From: JANQJA01 sp965267485
Lineage (GTDB): Bacteria; Pseudomonadota; Gammaproteobacteria; Pseudomonadales; Azotimanducaceae
Assembly: GCA_965267485.1 (NCBI GenBank)
Contig: OZ254080.1
Span: forward strand, 2,418,001 to 2,482,000
DNA: 64,000 nt
Reading direction: 5' to 3'
Positions 40,893 through 52,800 of this stretch are shown piece after piece (within the stretch, counting starts at the first letter, position 1; every line of letters starts with the position of its first letter). The notes below the pieces were generated by a model. That model had not been told where the DNA came from and did not search any database. It worked only from the letters and a program-made list of their open reading frames with translations. The position numbers and the translations under genes were made by a program.

Positions 40893-42278
40893 ATGTCGAC
40901 CGGGGCGCTGTCTTCACTGCCGTCCGTCGATCGGTTGCTGAACCATCCCCTCGGCTCGCGCCTGATCGAGGCACACGGCAGGGAGCCGCTCAAGCAATCC
41001 CTCCGGCGGGTACTCGACGATTGCCGAAACGCATCACCGCCCGCCACACCCGATGAAGCAACGATACTCGGCCGCGCCGGCGAACTGCTCGACGCCTCGG
41101 GCGCACCGTCGCTCAGGACCGTCTACAACCTGACCGGCACCGTGATCCATACCAACCTCGGGCGCGCGCCCCTGCCTACCTCGGCGATTGAACGAATGGC
41201 GGAGGTCGCCAGCGGCGCATCGAACCTGGAGTACGATCTTGAAACCGGCCGCCGGGGCGACCGCGATGTGCACATCGAGGCGCTGCTCAGCGAGATCACC
41301 GGTGCCGAAGCCGCCACGATCGTCAACAACAACGCGGCCGCGGTACTGCTGACGCTGAACACCTTTGCCGAGGGGCGAGAGGTGATTGTCTCGCGCGGCG
41401 AACTCGTGGAAATCGGCGGATCGTTCCGCATTCCCGAGATCATGCAACGCGCCGGCTGCAGCCTCCGCGAGGTCGGCGCGACGAACCGCACCCATGGGCG
41501 TGACTTCAAGGCCGCGATCAGCGAACGAACCGGTCTCATCATGAAAGTGCATACCAGCAACTACGAGATCCGGGGCTTTACCCACGCGGTCGCCGAGCGG
41601 GAACTCGCGGCCATCGCCGGCAAGGCCGGTATTCCGCTCGTCAACGATCTGGGCAGCGGCACGCTGGCCGATCTCACACGCTACGGCCTGCCGCCGGAGC
41701 CGACAGTGCAGGCGGCACTGGCAGACGGTGCCGGCCTCGTCACCTTCAGCGGCGATAAACTCCTCGGCGGGCCACAGGCCGGCATGATCGTCGGCAAGCG
41801 TGAACTGGTCGAACGCATCAAGGCGAACCCCATGAAGCGCGCACTCAGGGTCGACAAGCTCACGCTGGCCGCCATGTTCGAGGTGCTGAAACTCTATCGT
41901 GACCCCGACAGCCTGATTCAGCATCTGCCGACGCTTCGACTGCTGGCACGATCACCGGAGGACATTCGGGACACGGCAGCGTCGGTGCAACCCGCGCTCG
42001 CCCGCGCCTTCGACGGCATCGCGAGCGTCACGACCGAGCCCTGCAACGCACAGATTGGCAGCGGCGCACTGCCGACAGAGGTTCTGCCGGGCTACGCCTG
42101 TGTCATCACGCCAACCGTCGCAGGCGACAGCATGGTTCAGGCAATCAGCCGGGCGCTGAGACAACTCCCCCGCCCTGTCATCTGCCGCGTGAGTGACGGG
42201 CGCCTCTGGCTCGACATGCGAACGGTGGAAGATGCGGCGCCCCTGATCGATCAGCTTTCACGACTGCGCCTGCCATGA
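40893..42278 (+). CDS. selA: L-seryl-tRNA(Sec) selenium transferase
   Basis: SelA converts seryl-tRNA(Sec) to selenocysteyl-tRNA(Sec) with selenophosphate. The 461-residue product has the N-terminal SelA domain (LPSVDRLLNHPLGSRLIEAHG), the PLP-fold body with NLTGTVIHTNLGRAPLP, VNNNAAAVLLTLNTFA, and the PLP lysine in FSGDKLLGGPQAGMIVG (about residue 289). Its end overlaps selB by 4 bases. The matching target in this window is the UGSC gene near 8.6 kb. Confidence 0.96.
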   Translation: MSTGALSSLPSVDRLLNHPLGSRLIEAHGREPLKQSLRRVLDDCRNASPPATPDEATILGRAGELLDASGAPSLRTVYNLTGTVIHTNLGRAPLPTSAIERMAEVASGASNLEYDLETGRRGDRDVHIEALLSEITGAEAATIVNNNAAAVLLTLNTFAEGREVIVSRGELVEIGGSFRIPEIMQRAGCSLREVGATNRTHGRDFKAAISERTGLIMKVHTSNYEIRGFTHAVAERELAAIAGKAGIPLVNDLGSGTLADLTRYGLPPEPTVQAALADGAGLVTFSGDKLLGGPQAGMIVGKRELVERIKANPMKRALRVDKLTLAAMFEVLKLYRDPDSLIQHLPTLRLLARSPEDIRDTAASVQPALARAFDGIASVTTEPCNAQIGSGALPTEVLPGYACVITPTVAGDSMVQAISRALRQLPRPVICRVSDGRLWLDMRTVEDAAPLIDQLSRLRLP

Positions 42279-44152
42279 TCGTTGCCACCGCCGGCCACGT
42301 CGATCACGGCAAGACCCGGCTCGTGGGCCATCTGACCGGTGTCGATACCGATCGACTCGACGAAGAGAAGGCCCGCGGTCTGACGATCGATCTCGGTTTC
42401 GCCTATACAGATTTCGACGACCGGCGCGTCGGGTTCATCGATGTGCCCGGCCATATCCGGTTCATCAACAACATGCTGGCGGGCGTTTCGGCCATCGACG
42501 CCGGGCTGCTCGTTGTTGCGGCTGACGACGGCCCGATGCCCCAGACCCGCGAACACCTTGCCGTACTCGACCTGCTCGGCATTGATCGCGGCGTTGTCGC
42601 CATCACGAAAATCGACCGCGTCGAACCCGCTCGCGTCGATGCGGTTCGCGACGAGATCAGGGCCATGCTGGCGGGAACGTCGTTCGCCGACGCTGAGTTG
42701 ATCCCGACGTCGAGCGAAACCGGAGAGGGGCTTGATGTACTCGCAAGCCACCTGCTTTCACTTGCACGGACAACCACGCCAAAACCCCGTGACGCGCACT
42801 TCCGTCTTGCCGTCGACCGTGCGTTTTCGCTGAAGGGTGCCGGCCTCGTCGTCACGGGATCGGTCTTCAGCGGCAAGATCGGTATCGGTGATGAGGTTTC
42901 GCTGCTGCCGGCCGGCACGCGTTTGCGCGTCCGCAGCCTGCACCGGCAGAACGAGGACGCAGACACCGGCGGCGCCGGCGACCGGCTTGCACTCAACCTC
43001 GCCGGTGATGCGGCGGCGGGTGACATCCACCGCGGCAACTGGATTGCGTCGGTGCCAGCGCCGGCGACGACACGAATTGATGCGCGCGTGCGCGTGCTTC
43101 CGGGCGCTCGCGCCATCACGCACTGGATGCCCGCGCACCTTCATACCGCGGCCAATCACGTCACTGCCCACATCGCAACGCTCGAAGGACGATCGATCGA
43201 GCCCGGCGAATCCGGCCTCGTCCAGTTCGTGCTCGACACGCCGATCAACGCCTGGCGCGGCGACCGCCTGATCATCCGGGATCAGGCCGCCGAGTACACG
43301 CTGGGGGGCGGCATCGTGCTCGACCCCGCGGCGCCGGCAAGGGGGCGCACACGGGCGCCGAGAATGGAGTACCTCAGGGCGCTGGCGGAACCGCAGCCCG
43401 ATGCCCGTATCGCCGCCCTGCTCCAGGTTTCAGCACAGGGATTCGACTGGGATCGCTTCGCAATCGCTGAAACGGCGCCACGCGAGACCCTACACACGAT
43501 GCTCGAAGACCATGGAGGCACCCGCGTCGGCAACATTGCCATTGCGCGAGCACGGGCCGAGGCAATCGCACGGCAGATGCTCGATGAGATCTCGGGCTGG
43601 TTCAAACAGAACCCCACCAGCGATTCGCTCACTGTCGCCGATCTCACCGAGATCACGACCACACCCAGGGCTCTCATCAACCCGATACTCGAACGGCTTG
43701 TCGCCGCCAGGCTGCTGGCAACCTCCGGCGGCAGCTACCGGTTACCGAACCGGCAGGCCGAACTCGACCCTGCGGCGGCCAAATTGTGGTCGCGCGTCGA
43801 GCCCATTCTCGCGCGGGAGCCGCTGAAACCGCCTGTCCTGCACGATCTTGCCGCCGAAGTGAATTTGCCGCCCAAGACGGTGGCGAAGCTGCTTGGGCAC
43901 TGCGTGCACGCCGCCCTGCTTGTACGGCCGACCGAGAATCGCTTCTTTCTGCCGGACGCGATGACGGAACTGTTCGAACTCGCACGCCGCACCGCCGACG
44001 CGGGAGGGGGCTCGTTCACCGTCAAACAGTATCGCGACGCCACCGGCCTCGGCCGCAACCTCTCGATAGAGATCCTCGAATACTTCGACCGCACGGGCAG
44101 GACGATCCGTGTCGGCGACGAGCGCAAGATTCAGCACAAGGAGACAAGATGA
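42275..44152 (+). CDS. selB: Selenocysteine-specific translation elongation factor SelB
   Basis: The 625-residue product has an EF-Tu-like GTPase (ATAGHVDHGKTRLVGHLTG, VDVPGH-type FIDVPGHIRF, ITKIDRVE), beta-barrel domains, and a C-terminal half of winged-helix domains (about 370-625) that reads SECIS hairpins. It delivers Sec-tRNA(Sec) to in-frame UGA. It starts on the selA stop and the following SDR starts on its own stop. The last codons hold a Shine-Dalgarno AAGGAGA for that gene. Confidence 0.95.
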   Translation: MIVATAGHVDHGKTRLVGHLTGVDTDRLDEEKARGLTIDLGFAYTDFDDRRVGFIDVPGHIRFINNMLAGVSAIDAGLLVVAADDGPMPQTREHLAVLDLLGIDRGVVAITKIDRVEPARVDAVRDEIRAMLAGTSFADAELIPTSSETGEGLDVLASHLLSLARTTTPKPRDAHFRLAVDRAFSLKGAGLVVTGSVFSGKIGIGDEVSLLPAGTRLRVRSLHRQNEDADTGGAGDRLALNLAGDAAAGDIHRGNWIASVPAPATTRIDARVRVLPGARAITHWMPAHLHTAANHVTAHIATLEGRSIEPGESGLVQFVLDTPINAWRGDRLIIRDQAAEYTLGGGIVLDPAAPARGRTRAPRMEYLRALAEPQPDARIAALLQVSAQGFDWDRFAIAETAPRETLHTMLEDHGGTRVGNIAIARARAEAIARQMLDEISGWFKQNPTSDSLTVADLTEITTTPRALINPILERLVAARLLATSGGSYRLPNRQAELDPAAAKLWSRVEPILAREPLKPPVLHDLAAEVNLPPKTVAKLLGHCVHAALLVRPTENRFFLPDAMTELFELARRTADAGGGSFTVKQYRDATGLGRNLSIEILEYFDRTGRTIRVGDERKIQHKETR

Positions 44153-44973
44153 AAACGTTCAAGGGCAAGGTGGCCGCCATCACCGGCGCGGGTTCGGGCA
44201 TGGGGCGCGCCCTTGCACAGTCGCTGGCGAGCTACGGATGCGACGTCGCGATCTCGGACGTGAACGAAGCGTCCCTCGACGAGACGGCCAGCCAGATCAG
44301 GGCACCGGTCAAGGTGACTACGCACCCGCTCAACGTTGCCGATCGTGAAGCCGTCGAACAGTTCGCGGCGGACGTCGCAGAGCAGCACGGGCGCGTCAAC
44401 ATGATCTTCAACAATGCCGGCGTGTCGGTGACCGATACCGTCGAGCACATGAGCTATGAAGACTTCGAGTGGCTGATAAACATCAACTTCTGGGGCGTCG
44501 TGCACGGCACGAAGGCATTCCTGCCCTGGCTGCAACAGGTTGATGAAGCACACATCGTCAATACCTCCAGCATCTTCGGCACTATCGCGGTGCCGTCGCA
44601 GTCTGCCTACAACGCGTCAAAGTTCGCCGTAAAGGGGTTCACGTTTTCCCTCGCGGCCGAACTCGCGGACTCGCACATCGGCGTGAGCTGCGTTCAGCCC
44701 GGCGGCGTCAAGACCAACATCGTCAAGGACTCACGCTACGTGCCGTCGGACAATACCGCGCCAACGCGGGAGGAATTCGTTGCGCGCTTCGAGGAAATTG
44801 CCCAGCTCACGCCGACGCAGGCGGCCGAGCAGATACTGCGGGGTGTGCGCAAGAACAAGACCCGAATCCTCGTCGGCCGCGACGCGATGATGGCGAGCAT
44901 CGTTGAACGACTCGCGCCGGTCGGCTATCTCAAGCTCTTCAATCGGGTCTGGCTGGGAGACGACGGGGGTTAG
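44149..44973 (+). CDS. SDR family oxidoreductase
   Basis: The 274-residue product starts MKTFKGKVAAITGAGSGMGRAL, with the SDR cofactor motif TGAGSGMG, NNAG, a catalytic Ser in NTSSIFGT, and YNASK. SDVN after strand 2 suggests NAD(H). The C-terminus (VRKNKTRILVGRDAMMASIVERL) resembles SDRs annotated as short-chain acyl or acetoin-type reductases; the substrate is unknown. It is coupled to selB by an ATGA overlap, a position not explained by any known selenium role. It converges on the giant surface-protein gene with a 4 bp overlap. Confidence 0.85.
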   Translation: MKTFKGKVAAITGAGSGMGRALAQSLASYGCDVAISDVNEASLDETASQIRAPVKVTTHPLNVADREAVEQFAADVAEQHGRVNMIFNNAGVSVTDTVEHMSYEDFEWLININFWGVVHGTKAFLPWLQQVDEAHIVNTSSIFGTIAVPSQSAYNASKFAVKGFTFSLAAELADSHIGVSCVQPGGVKTNIVKDSRYVPSDNTAPTREEFVARFEEIAQLTPTQAAEQILRGVRKNKTRILVGRDAMMASIVERLAPVGYLKLFNRVWLGDDGG

Positions 44974-46826
44974 GCAACCGGGTCCGGGTCAACGAGGTCT
45001 TCGTGCACGAGCACCTCGACCTGATTGGTTGAATCGATGAAGCTGATGTACATCTCGCTGTCGCCGAACGCATCGAAGGACGTGTAGTCCGATGTCATAC
45101 CCGTCGGCGTCGCATTGCCTGTGATATTGGTCAGGTCGAACCCGTTCAGCGTGACGCTGTCGGTCGCATCGCCGGTGATCGCGATCTTCTTGTAGCCGTC
45201 AGTCGATGCGTCTTTGCCGACGCCCAGAATATCGATCTGGTTGTCGCCCACAACATCGAGAATGTCCACGACGTCGATATCGAGCGAGTTCACCGTCGCG
45301 TTGGTCATGTCGATGACCTCGACATTCAGGAGGTTGCTGACGCCGGTCAGGTCGACGGTATCGTTCGGCTCGATCAGAATTGTGTCCAGACCGGTGCCGC
45401 CATCGATAAAGGAATCACCGGCCTCATAATCCAGCGTGTCGTTGCCGATTCGCCCGAACAGCGAATCTGCGACACCGTCTGTACCTGTCAGGGTATCGTC
45501 TGCACTACCGCCATACTTGGTATCGAGGCTCGGGATCTCGAGTTGCGTGTACTTGTCGAGATACAGCGACGTCTCGCCATCGCTGCCGACGAAGATCAGG
45601 AACTCCTCTGGCCCGGTGCCCGGGTCGAGAATCGTCGTTCCGTTCTCGAAGAATGACCCCTGCAGGATCACCTTGTCCTGGCCATCGGCCTGACCCAGTA
45701 CGACAAGCGAATTGTTGACGCCAGTGAGGTCATTCGCCCCGTCGACGATCGCGCGGATCGCGTCGGTATCGAGGGTCAGTACATTGGTGCCCGTCGAATC
45801 CCGCAGCGACCAGATTTCAATGTTCTCAATCGCGTAGCCCTTGAAGAGGCCCGTGGTGAGATCCTGCGTCGTGTTCACATAGCTGACGGTATCAATCCCG
45901 GCGCCACCATCGACGGTATCCGCCGCAAGGTCTGCCTTGATGTAGTCATCGCCATTCTGCGCGAAGACGTTGTCACCCGCCGCGCCGACGGAGATATCAA
46001 TGTCGTCGTTGCCGTCGCCGGCAAGAATTGCGTCCGCACCTGCCGTACCCATAATCGTGTCGTCGCCCGCGGTAAAGCTGGTGGCGGCAACCGTGGTCAA
46101 CACGAGCGTGTCAGTTGTACCGGTTGTCGTCGAAACATCGTAGATCAGCGATTCGGCACTGAGATCGCGGCCGACGATTGAATCAAACGCGCCGAGCAGC
46201 GTCGACGCAGCGATCACACCGAAACCGTTGCCCGCGGTCTGGACGAAGTTTGTGGAGAGATTCAATCGCCCACGCTGGGTCAGCGTGTCGAAGGACTTGA
46301 GCTGATCGTGCCCGATGCCCGCACCACCAAAGCCGTCGAGCTCGATCTCAATTTTCGAGTTCGCACCGAGTTCGATATTGGCGCCGGAGGTAAAGAGAAT
46401 ACCGATGTCGCCGGTACCGCCAAGCCCCGGGCTCAGCGTGCCCTGATTGTCCAGCGACAGGTTGTCGACGAGATAGATGTTGCCCTCACCGCTGATGGTC
46501 CCGACGTTTTCGAGCCGGTTCTCGGTGGCGATCAGGAGCGCTCCCTGGGTCGACGTGCCGTCATCAATATTGATCGTGCCGGTATTGACGTGGGTCCACG
46601 TGCCGGTGGACGTTTCGTTGAGCCTGAGTTCGTAATCGAGCTCAAAGTGGCCGTGGTTTGTGACAACGCCCTTGAGGGTCGTCGCGTCACTGATGGTGCC
46701 TTCGGTATTGGTGACGTTGAGCGTAGCGCCCGCCTCGTTGACGAACGTGCCGGCACCGACGCTCTGGAAACTCCAGGAGGAGGCCGTCGTCGCCGCCTTG
46801 TCGAAATTGATCGTGCCGAAGTTCAC
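44970..46826 (-). CDS. C-terminal part of giant surface protein with RTX-type repeats (after a frameshift)
   Basis: This frame continues the giant protein encoded upstream. Homologous sequence is readable back to about 46961, where NKGTFDFTDGNILVQG follows on from DTVAAVV of the other frame. The ATG at 46826 (618 residues) is only the first available Met. It holds the last beta-helix-like repeats (NEAGATLNVTN, LSLDNQGTLSPG). Calcium-binding nonapeptide-like repeats follow: AGDDTIMGTAGADAIL, GDGNDDIDI, DTVDGGAGIDTVSY, DGGTGLDTILI. The C-terminus ends VLVHEDLVDPDPVA. RTX repeats near the C-terminus fit type I secretion. No transport genes lie next to it in the window. Confidence 0.82.
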   Translation of the reverse strand: MNFGTINFDKAATTASSWSFQSVGAGTFVNEAGATLNVTNTEGTISDATTLKGVVTNHGHFELDYELRLNETSTGTWTHVNTGTINIDDGTSTQGALLIATENRLENVGTISGEGNIYLVDNLSLDNQGTLSPGLGGTGDIGILFTSGANIELGANSKIEIELDGFGGAGIGHDQLKSFDTLTQRGRLNLSTNFVQTAGNGFGVIAASTLLGAFDSIVGRDLSAESLIYDVSTTTGTTDTLVLTTVAATSFTAGDDTIMGTAGADAILAGDGNDDIDISVGAAGDNVFAQNGDDYIKADLAADTVDGGAGIDTVSYVNTTQDLTTGLFKGYAIENIEIWSLRDSTGTNVLTLDTDAIRAIVDGANDLTGVNNSLVVLGQADGQDKVILQGSFFENGTTILDPGTGPEEFLIFVGSDGETSLYLDKYTQLEIPSLDTKYGGSADDTLTGTDGVADSLFGRIGNDTLDYEAGDSFIDGGTGLDTILIEPNDTVDLTGVSNLLNVEVIDMTNATVNSLDIDVVDILDVVGDNQIDILGVGKDASTDGYKKIAITGDATDSVTLNGFDLTNITGNATPTGMTSDYTSFDAFGDSEMYISFIDSTNQVEVLVHEDLVDPDPVA

Positions 46827-46876
46827 GAAAGACTGCTCGAAGAACAGGTCGCCGATGCTGCCATCGGCACTGATGT

Positions 46877-49800
46877 TCAGCGTAGCGCCACTCTGATTCT
46901 CAAAACTGCCCTGAACGAGAATGTTGCCGTCGGTGAAATCAAATGTTCCCTTGTTATCGATCCGACGACCGCCGCAACGGTATCGCTGGTGTCGAGTTCA
47001 AACGAACCTTCATTCGTCAGGGTTACCGAGGTGGTCGAGGTAATAGTCGTGGCCTGCGCGCCATTGCCCGTTACCGCTAGCGAGCCGAACGAGACATCGC
47101 CAAAGAGATCGAGCGTGGTCGCACCGAGGAACTCCAGCGTGCCGCTGCCGAGGAATTGCGTTCCCGGGCCGACGATGAAGGTCACACCGCCGTCGAGACC
47201 CAGCGTCCGGGTGGCCGCAATATCAATCGTGCCGCCGGTTGAATCGAGCGTCTGGCTCGCCATGTCGAGAACAGCATCGTAGTTGACATCGATCGTGCCA
47301 TTGTTGGTGAAGTTACCGGTCGTGCTGATCGTTCGCAGCCCGCCACCGCCACCGGTGTTGCTGAAAGTGATCGTTCCCTCGTTGAGCGCAGTACCGCCAA
47401 AGGACAGTTTCACGTCCCAGGGCGAGACGTCAGTATTGTCAACGACCAGCTGCCCGGCATTGGTGAAGTTCTGCGTGATGGTCGATGTCGCGTCGACGCC
47501 GCCATCGAGGATGCTGAGCGTACCGCCCTCGGCGTTCATCACCGTCGGTGCCACATTGATGCCACCCACGATATCGAGCGCGCCGTAGTTGTTGATCGCA
47601 CCGGCGCCGCCCAACGACGTCGTGCTGCCGGCATTGATCGACGCCGTACCGAAGATATCCAGCGTCGTGGTGAGTGTTGTCGAGTCGCCGATATTGACGG
47701 TCGCCGAACCATTGACGACGACGCCCCCCGAGCCCGACAGCAGCTTGTTGTTCCAGACGAACTGGCCATCCACAGTCAGGATACCATCGGTCTGGAGCGA
47801 GCCATTTCCCATGCTGTTCGAATTCAGCGTCAGTGACGTGCCGGCATCCACCCTTGAGTTGGATGCCAACGTCAGTGAATTGTCGAGGACCTGGAGAGAC
47901 CCGCCTGTCTCAATCGACATCGACTTCGCCGTGTTAACCGCACCCGACGTCATCGCGTGTGTGATCAATACGTCATCTGAAAGCGTCGGAAGCGCAGGTG
48001 TCTGAATCCAGACGGTGGTCGAGGTTGTTGATGTATCTTCCCAGGCACCCGCGAAGTTCGAGAGGAACTCGAAGCCCGTGGAAACAGTGACCGTCACGGT
48101 ACCGGTGGTATTGCTGATCGACACGTCATAGCCTGCGGCCAGATCGTGCGAAACCGTCTGCGTCATCGTCGGGAACACGTTCGTTGCGGTGATGATATCG
48201 AAGGAACCGGTGCCCGGATTCTGATCGAAGTACAGATCATACGTGCCGACGAAGTCATAGTTGCCAGTCACCGAAATCGCATCGTGGGAAACCAGTGACG
48301 CAATGTCGATGACTGTCACCGCCGTATTGTTCTGAACAACGTTGCCGGTAATCGTCAGCGTACCGATGGTCGTATCCGTTCCCGGATCAAGCGTGCCGCT
48401 ATTGGTGAACGACGTACCGCTCACATTGAGCGTACCGCCACCGGAAATGAATCCGGTTGCCGAATTCAGGAACGAGGCGCCGGCCACCGACAGCGTTTCA
48501 CCGCTGTCAATCTGCATCGACCCGTTGTTCTGATGCGCACCCGCCGAGTTGATGGCGAGATTCTGGCCAATCTCGAAGTAACCCTGGTTGCTGATCGTCG
48601 CATTCAGCACGTTCACCTTGTTGCCGCCAAACGAGGCCAGCGAATAGAAGTCGCCCGACGTGTTGAGGATGCCCGTACCGCCGTTGAACGTGAGCGCGGC
48701 AGCGTTGGACGTCGTGCTGAGTTCATCGAGGATGAACGTGCCGGTGGTCGTGAAGTTGCCGTTGATGTTAAGGGCGCCAGCACCGGTCGAGCTGTCTGCC
48801 ATCACCTCAACGATGCCGTTCGAGCTGAGAGACAGTGCACCGGTAATTGCGTTGGCGGTGCCCCTCGCCGTAATCACGCCGTCATTGAACGTATCGACGG
48901 CAATGGTATCGGCGCTCGACAGTGTCAGTGAGCCAACCGATGTCAGTGTCAGCGATTGGGTGTTGGTCGCCGTGACGGTCACGGTTCCGCCGGAGAGGTC
49001 GAAGGTCGGCCCACCCGCGCTGATCACCGTGTCATTGACCAGATTGATGTCGCTGGTCCCCGTGAACGCAATCGTCCCGGTACCGTCGAGTTCGGTCAGC
49101 GTACCCAGCCCGAGCGTTGAGCTGTCGATGGTCAGGATGCTGCCCGGCAACCGCAGCGAGGCAGACGAGATATCCAGCAGACTGCCTGCCGCAAGCTGTG
49201 TATCAGCCTCGAAATCGAATGTGCCGGTACCACCAAAATCGCCACTCAGCACATGAATGACGCTGGGCCCGTCAGAGGAGTTATCCGTTTGAATCACACC
49301 GTCGTTGACGAGCACACCTGACGTCACCGTCAGCGAGGCGTCGGTCGAGCTGCCAGCCGTCTGGTCCAGTTCAATCCGGCCGAAGTTGGTGAAGCCGCTC
49401 GCGATGGTGAGGTCGGCAGCGACCGCGCCCGCGTCGACGGCGATCACGCCACTGCTGTTCTGGGTCAGCGCGCCGGAAATACTGTTGTTCGTCCCGGTGA
49501 CGACAATCGTGCCCTGGTTCTGCAGCGGTGCCGTGACGGCATCGTTTGTCGCCAGATCGAACTGATAACCGTTGCCCACTGTCAGGCCCGCGCCAGAGAA
49601 GGTGACGTTGCCACTCAGGTCGAATGCCGGCGCCGTTGCCTGCAACGACAGCGCCGATGTCATGGTCACCGTGCTGGTACCGCCAATCTCGAGCGTGCCC
49701 CCGCCCTTCAGCTGCGAATCACTGTCGAGCGTCAATACGACGCCACCGCCAGAGAAGCCCACGAGCTCGAGCACCTGCATGTGCGCGATATCGACTGTCG

Positions 49801-52800
49801 CAGTGGACGCGTCGAGCGTACTGTTCGCTACGAACTGGAAGGATGAATCGACATCCAGGACGCCATGACCGGCGAAATCGCCATCAAACGTGTGCAAGAC
49901 GCCGCCTGAACCACCGGTGTTTCGGACGACGAACTCGCCGGTGTTGGTCAGCGTGCCGGACACCGTCAGATTCGCATCCGCCGACGAGCCCGCATCCTGA
50001 TCAAGCAGGATCTTGCCCGCGTTGGTGAAACTGTTCGCAATCGACAGCGACGCCGGCGAACCATCGGCGATCAGATTGAGTTTGCCGATCGGGTTGATCG
50101 TCAGCGCGCCGCTGATGTCATTGCCAGCGCCGCGCACTTCGACCACACCGTTACTGATCAGCGGCACTGCCACGGTGTCATTCGTATCGAGATTAAAGAC
50201 CTTGCCAATGCCGATGGTCAGCGGCCCGGTACCATTGAAGGTTGTCGCCGACAGACCGAGATCGAAAACGGGGCTCGCGGCTTCCATCGTGAGCGATGTC
50301 GGGATCGTGATCGTCGTCGTACCGCTGGTCGTCTGGATGACACCGCCGCCAGCGAAGTTCGCGCCACCAGTCAGCGTCAGTGATGCGCCATTCTCGACTT
50401 TCAGTATCGCGCCGGAGGCGATATCGAGGCTGCCATTCTGGACATCGAGACTGCCGCCCGTCTTGAGGATGAGGTTGGCATCGAGGTCGACCATCCCGCT
50501 GCCGGACATCTGGCCATTGAACTCATGATCCGGCAGCGCACCGCCATTCGTGTTGGCGGTCTGGAACGTACCGTCGTTGACCAGCGTACCGGTTGTCACG
50601 GTCAGGCGCGCATCGGTCGATGATGTTGTCACCTGATCGAGCAGGATCATGCCATCGTTGGTAAAGCCGTTCGCAATCGTCACGACGGCATTGCTCGCAT
50701 CGGCAAGCACATTGATGGCGCCGGTGCCGTTCTGCGTGACCGCGCCGTTCACGAGGTTGGCGGTGCCACGGATCTCCAGCGTGCCGTTGTTGACGAGCGG
50801 TACGTTGAGCGCATCGGCCGTATGCAGGTTCAGCACCTTGCCGGTGGCAAGCGTGAGTGGACCTGTTCCGTTGAACGATGTCTGGGACTGGTCGAGATCA
50901 AACGACGGGCTCGCCGCCTCGAACGTCAGCGTCGTCGGAATCGTGATCGTCGTCGTGCCGCTGACCGTTTCAATCGAACCGGTACCGGAGAAATTCGCAC
51001 CGCCGGTCAGCGTCAGCGAGGAACCTGCTTCCAGCCTGAGCGCTGCACCCGGTGCGATATCGAGGCTGCCGTTCTGAACGTCGAGGCTGCTGCCACTCTT
51101 CAGGATCAGGTTCGCATCGAGGTTGAACGTGCCGGTGCCGTCCAGATCGCCGGTGAACTCATGGTTCGGCATGACGCCACCGCCCGTGTTGGCGGTCTTG
51201 AATTCGAAGTTGTTGGTCAGGACGCCCGAGCCGACCGTGAGGATCGCGTTCGTGGAGTTTGTATTCAGCTGATCGAGCAACACGGTGCCGTCGTTGGTAA
51301 AGCCGGCGCTGATCGTCAGCTCGGCGTCGACATTCTCTGAAAGCAATTCAATCGCAGCGCCCGAATTCTGGGTCAGGCCGCCAGTCACACTGTTATTGGT
51401 ACCCCGAACCTCCAACGTGCCGTTGTTGACCAGCGGTACGCTGACTGTGTCATTGGTATGCAGGTTCAGCGTCTTGCCGCTGGCAAGGGTCAGCGGTCCT
51501 GAACCGTTGAAGATGGTGGTCGACTGATCGAGGTCGAACGAGGGGCTCGATGCATTGAAGGTCAGCGACGTTGGAATCGTGATCGTGGTCGTGCCGCTCA
51601 CCGTCTCGATCGACCCGGTACCGGTGAAGTTCGCGCCGCCCGTGAGCGTCAGCGTGGATGCCGACTCCAGTCTCAGCACTGACGTGGGGTCGATATCCAG
51701 ACTGCCGTTCTGGACGTCGAGGCTGCTGCCGCTCTTGAGCAGCAGGTTTGCATCAGTCAGGTTCACCGCACCAGTGCCATTCATGTCACCGGTGAACTCG
51801 TGGTTCGGATTGACGCCGCCGCCTGTATTCATCACCTCGAACATGCCGTTGTTGACCAGCACGCCGCTTGTGATCGTCAGCCGCGCATCGGTCGATGACG
51901 TATTGATCTGGTCGAGGACGATATCGCCAAGGCTCGTGAAACCAGTGGCAACGGTCAGGTCTACATTCGCCGCGCCAGCCAGCAGTTCCAACGTACCGCT
52001 TGCATTCACGCCCAGCGAGCCGCCAATCGTGTTGCCGGCAGCGGTTGCCTGATAGGTACCGCCTGCGTCGACGACCAGCGGATTATTGATGGCATCACCA
52101 TCGCTCGCGAGCGTCTGGGTCGTGCCGATGGTCAGCGTCGAGGCGCCGGTGAAAGTCGCGATACCGCCGCTGAGATCGAACCCGGGCGTCGTATTGTCCA
52201 ACGTAACCGCGGCACCGAACGTGTTCGTGCCAGACGTTGAAATTGTGCCTGTGCCCTGAAGCGCGCCGCCCCAGGTGATCGTCGAGTTGGTCAGCAGCAA
52301 TTCCTTGCCGGACGCGACCTCGACCGTACCGGCAGAGAAATCGAGGTTACCGTTATCGATCTGCAGGTTCCCGCCGTCGACCCAGAGCAGGCCGCCGGCG
52401 AGATTGTCGAAGCCACCATTGATCAGGTGGTACGTCGAGGCCGACATACCGCCGTTGGTGTCCATCGTGCGCACGGTGCCCGAGTTCTGGAACGGGCTCA
52501 CGTTCTGGATCAGCGACGCCGCGTGATCGCCGGTACCGGAGTGGTCGAGGTAGAAGAACGCACCCGACTGGTTGATGACCGCGTCGGCCGAGAACAGCGA
52601 GTTCGCAAAGGAGCCCGTGCCCTCGTCCAGGAAGACGGTGCCCGCGTTGTCGATCGTCTTGATGAAGGACGTGCTGCCCCCGATTTCGAGCGTACCCAGC
52701 ACATCGAAGGTATTGGTCGCCGTCAGCGTGCCATCGGTCACGTGCAGTGCCGAGCTCGAATCAATGGTGGAATTCGCCGGCCCGTTGACGGTCAGGTCGC

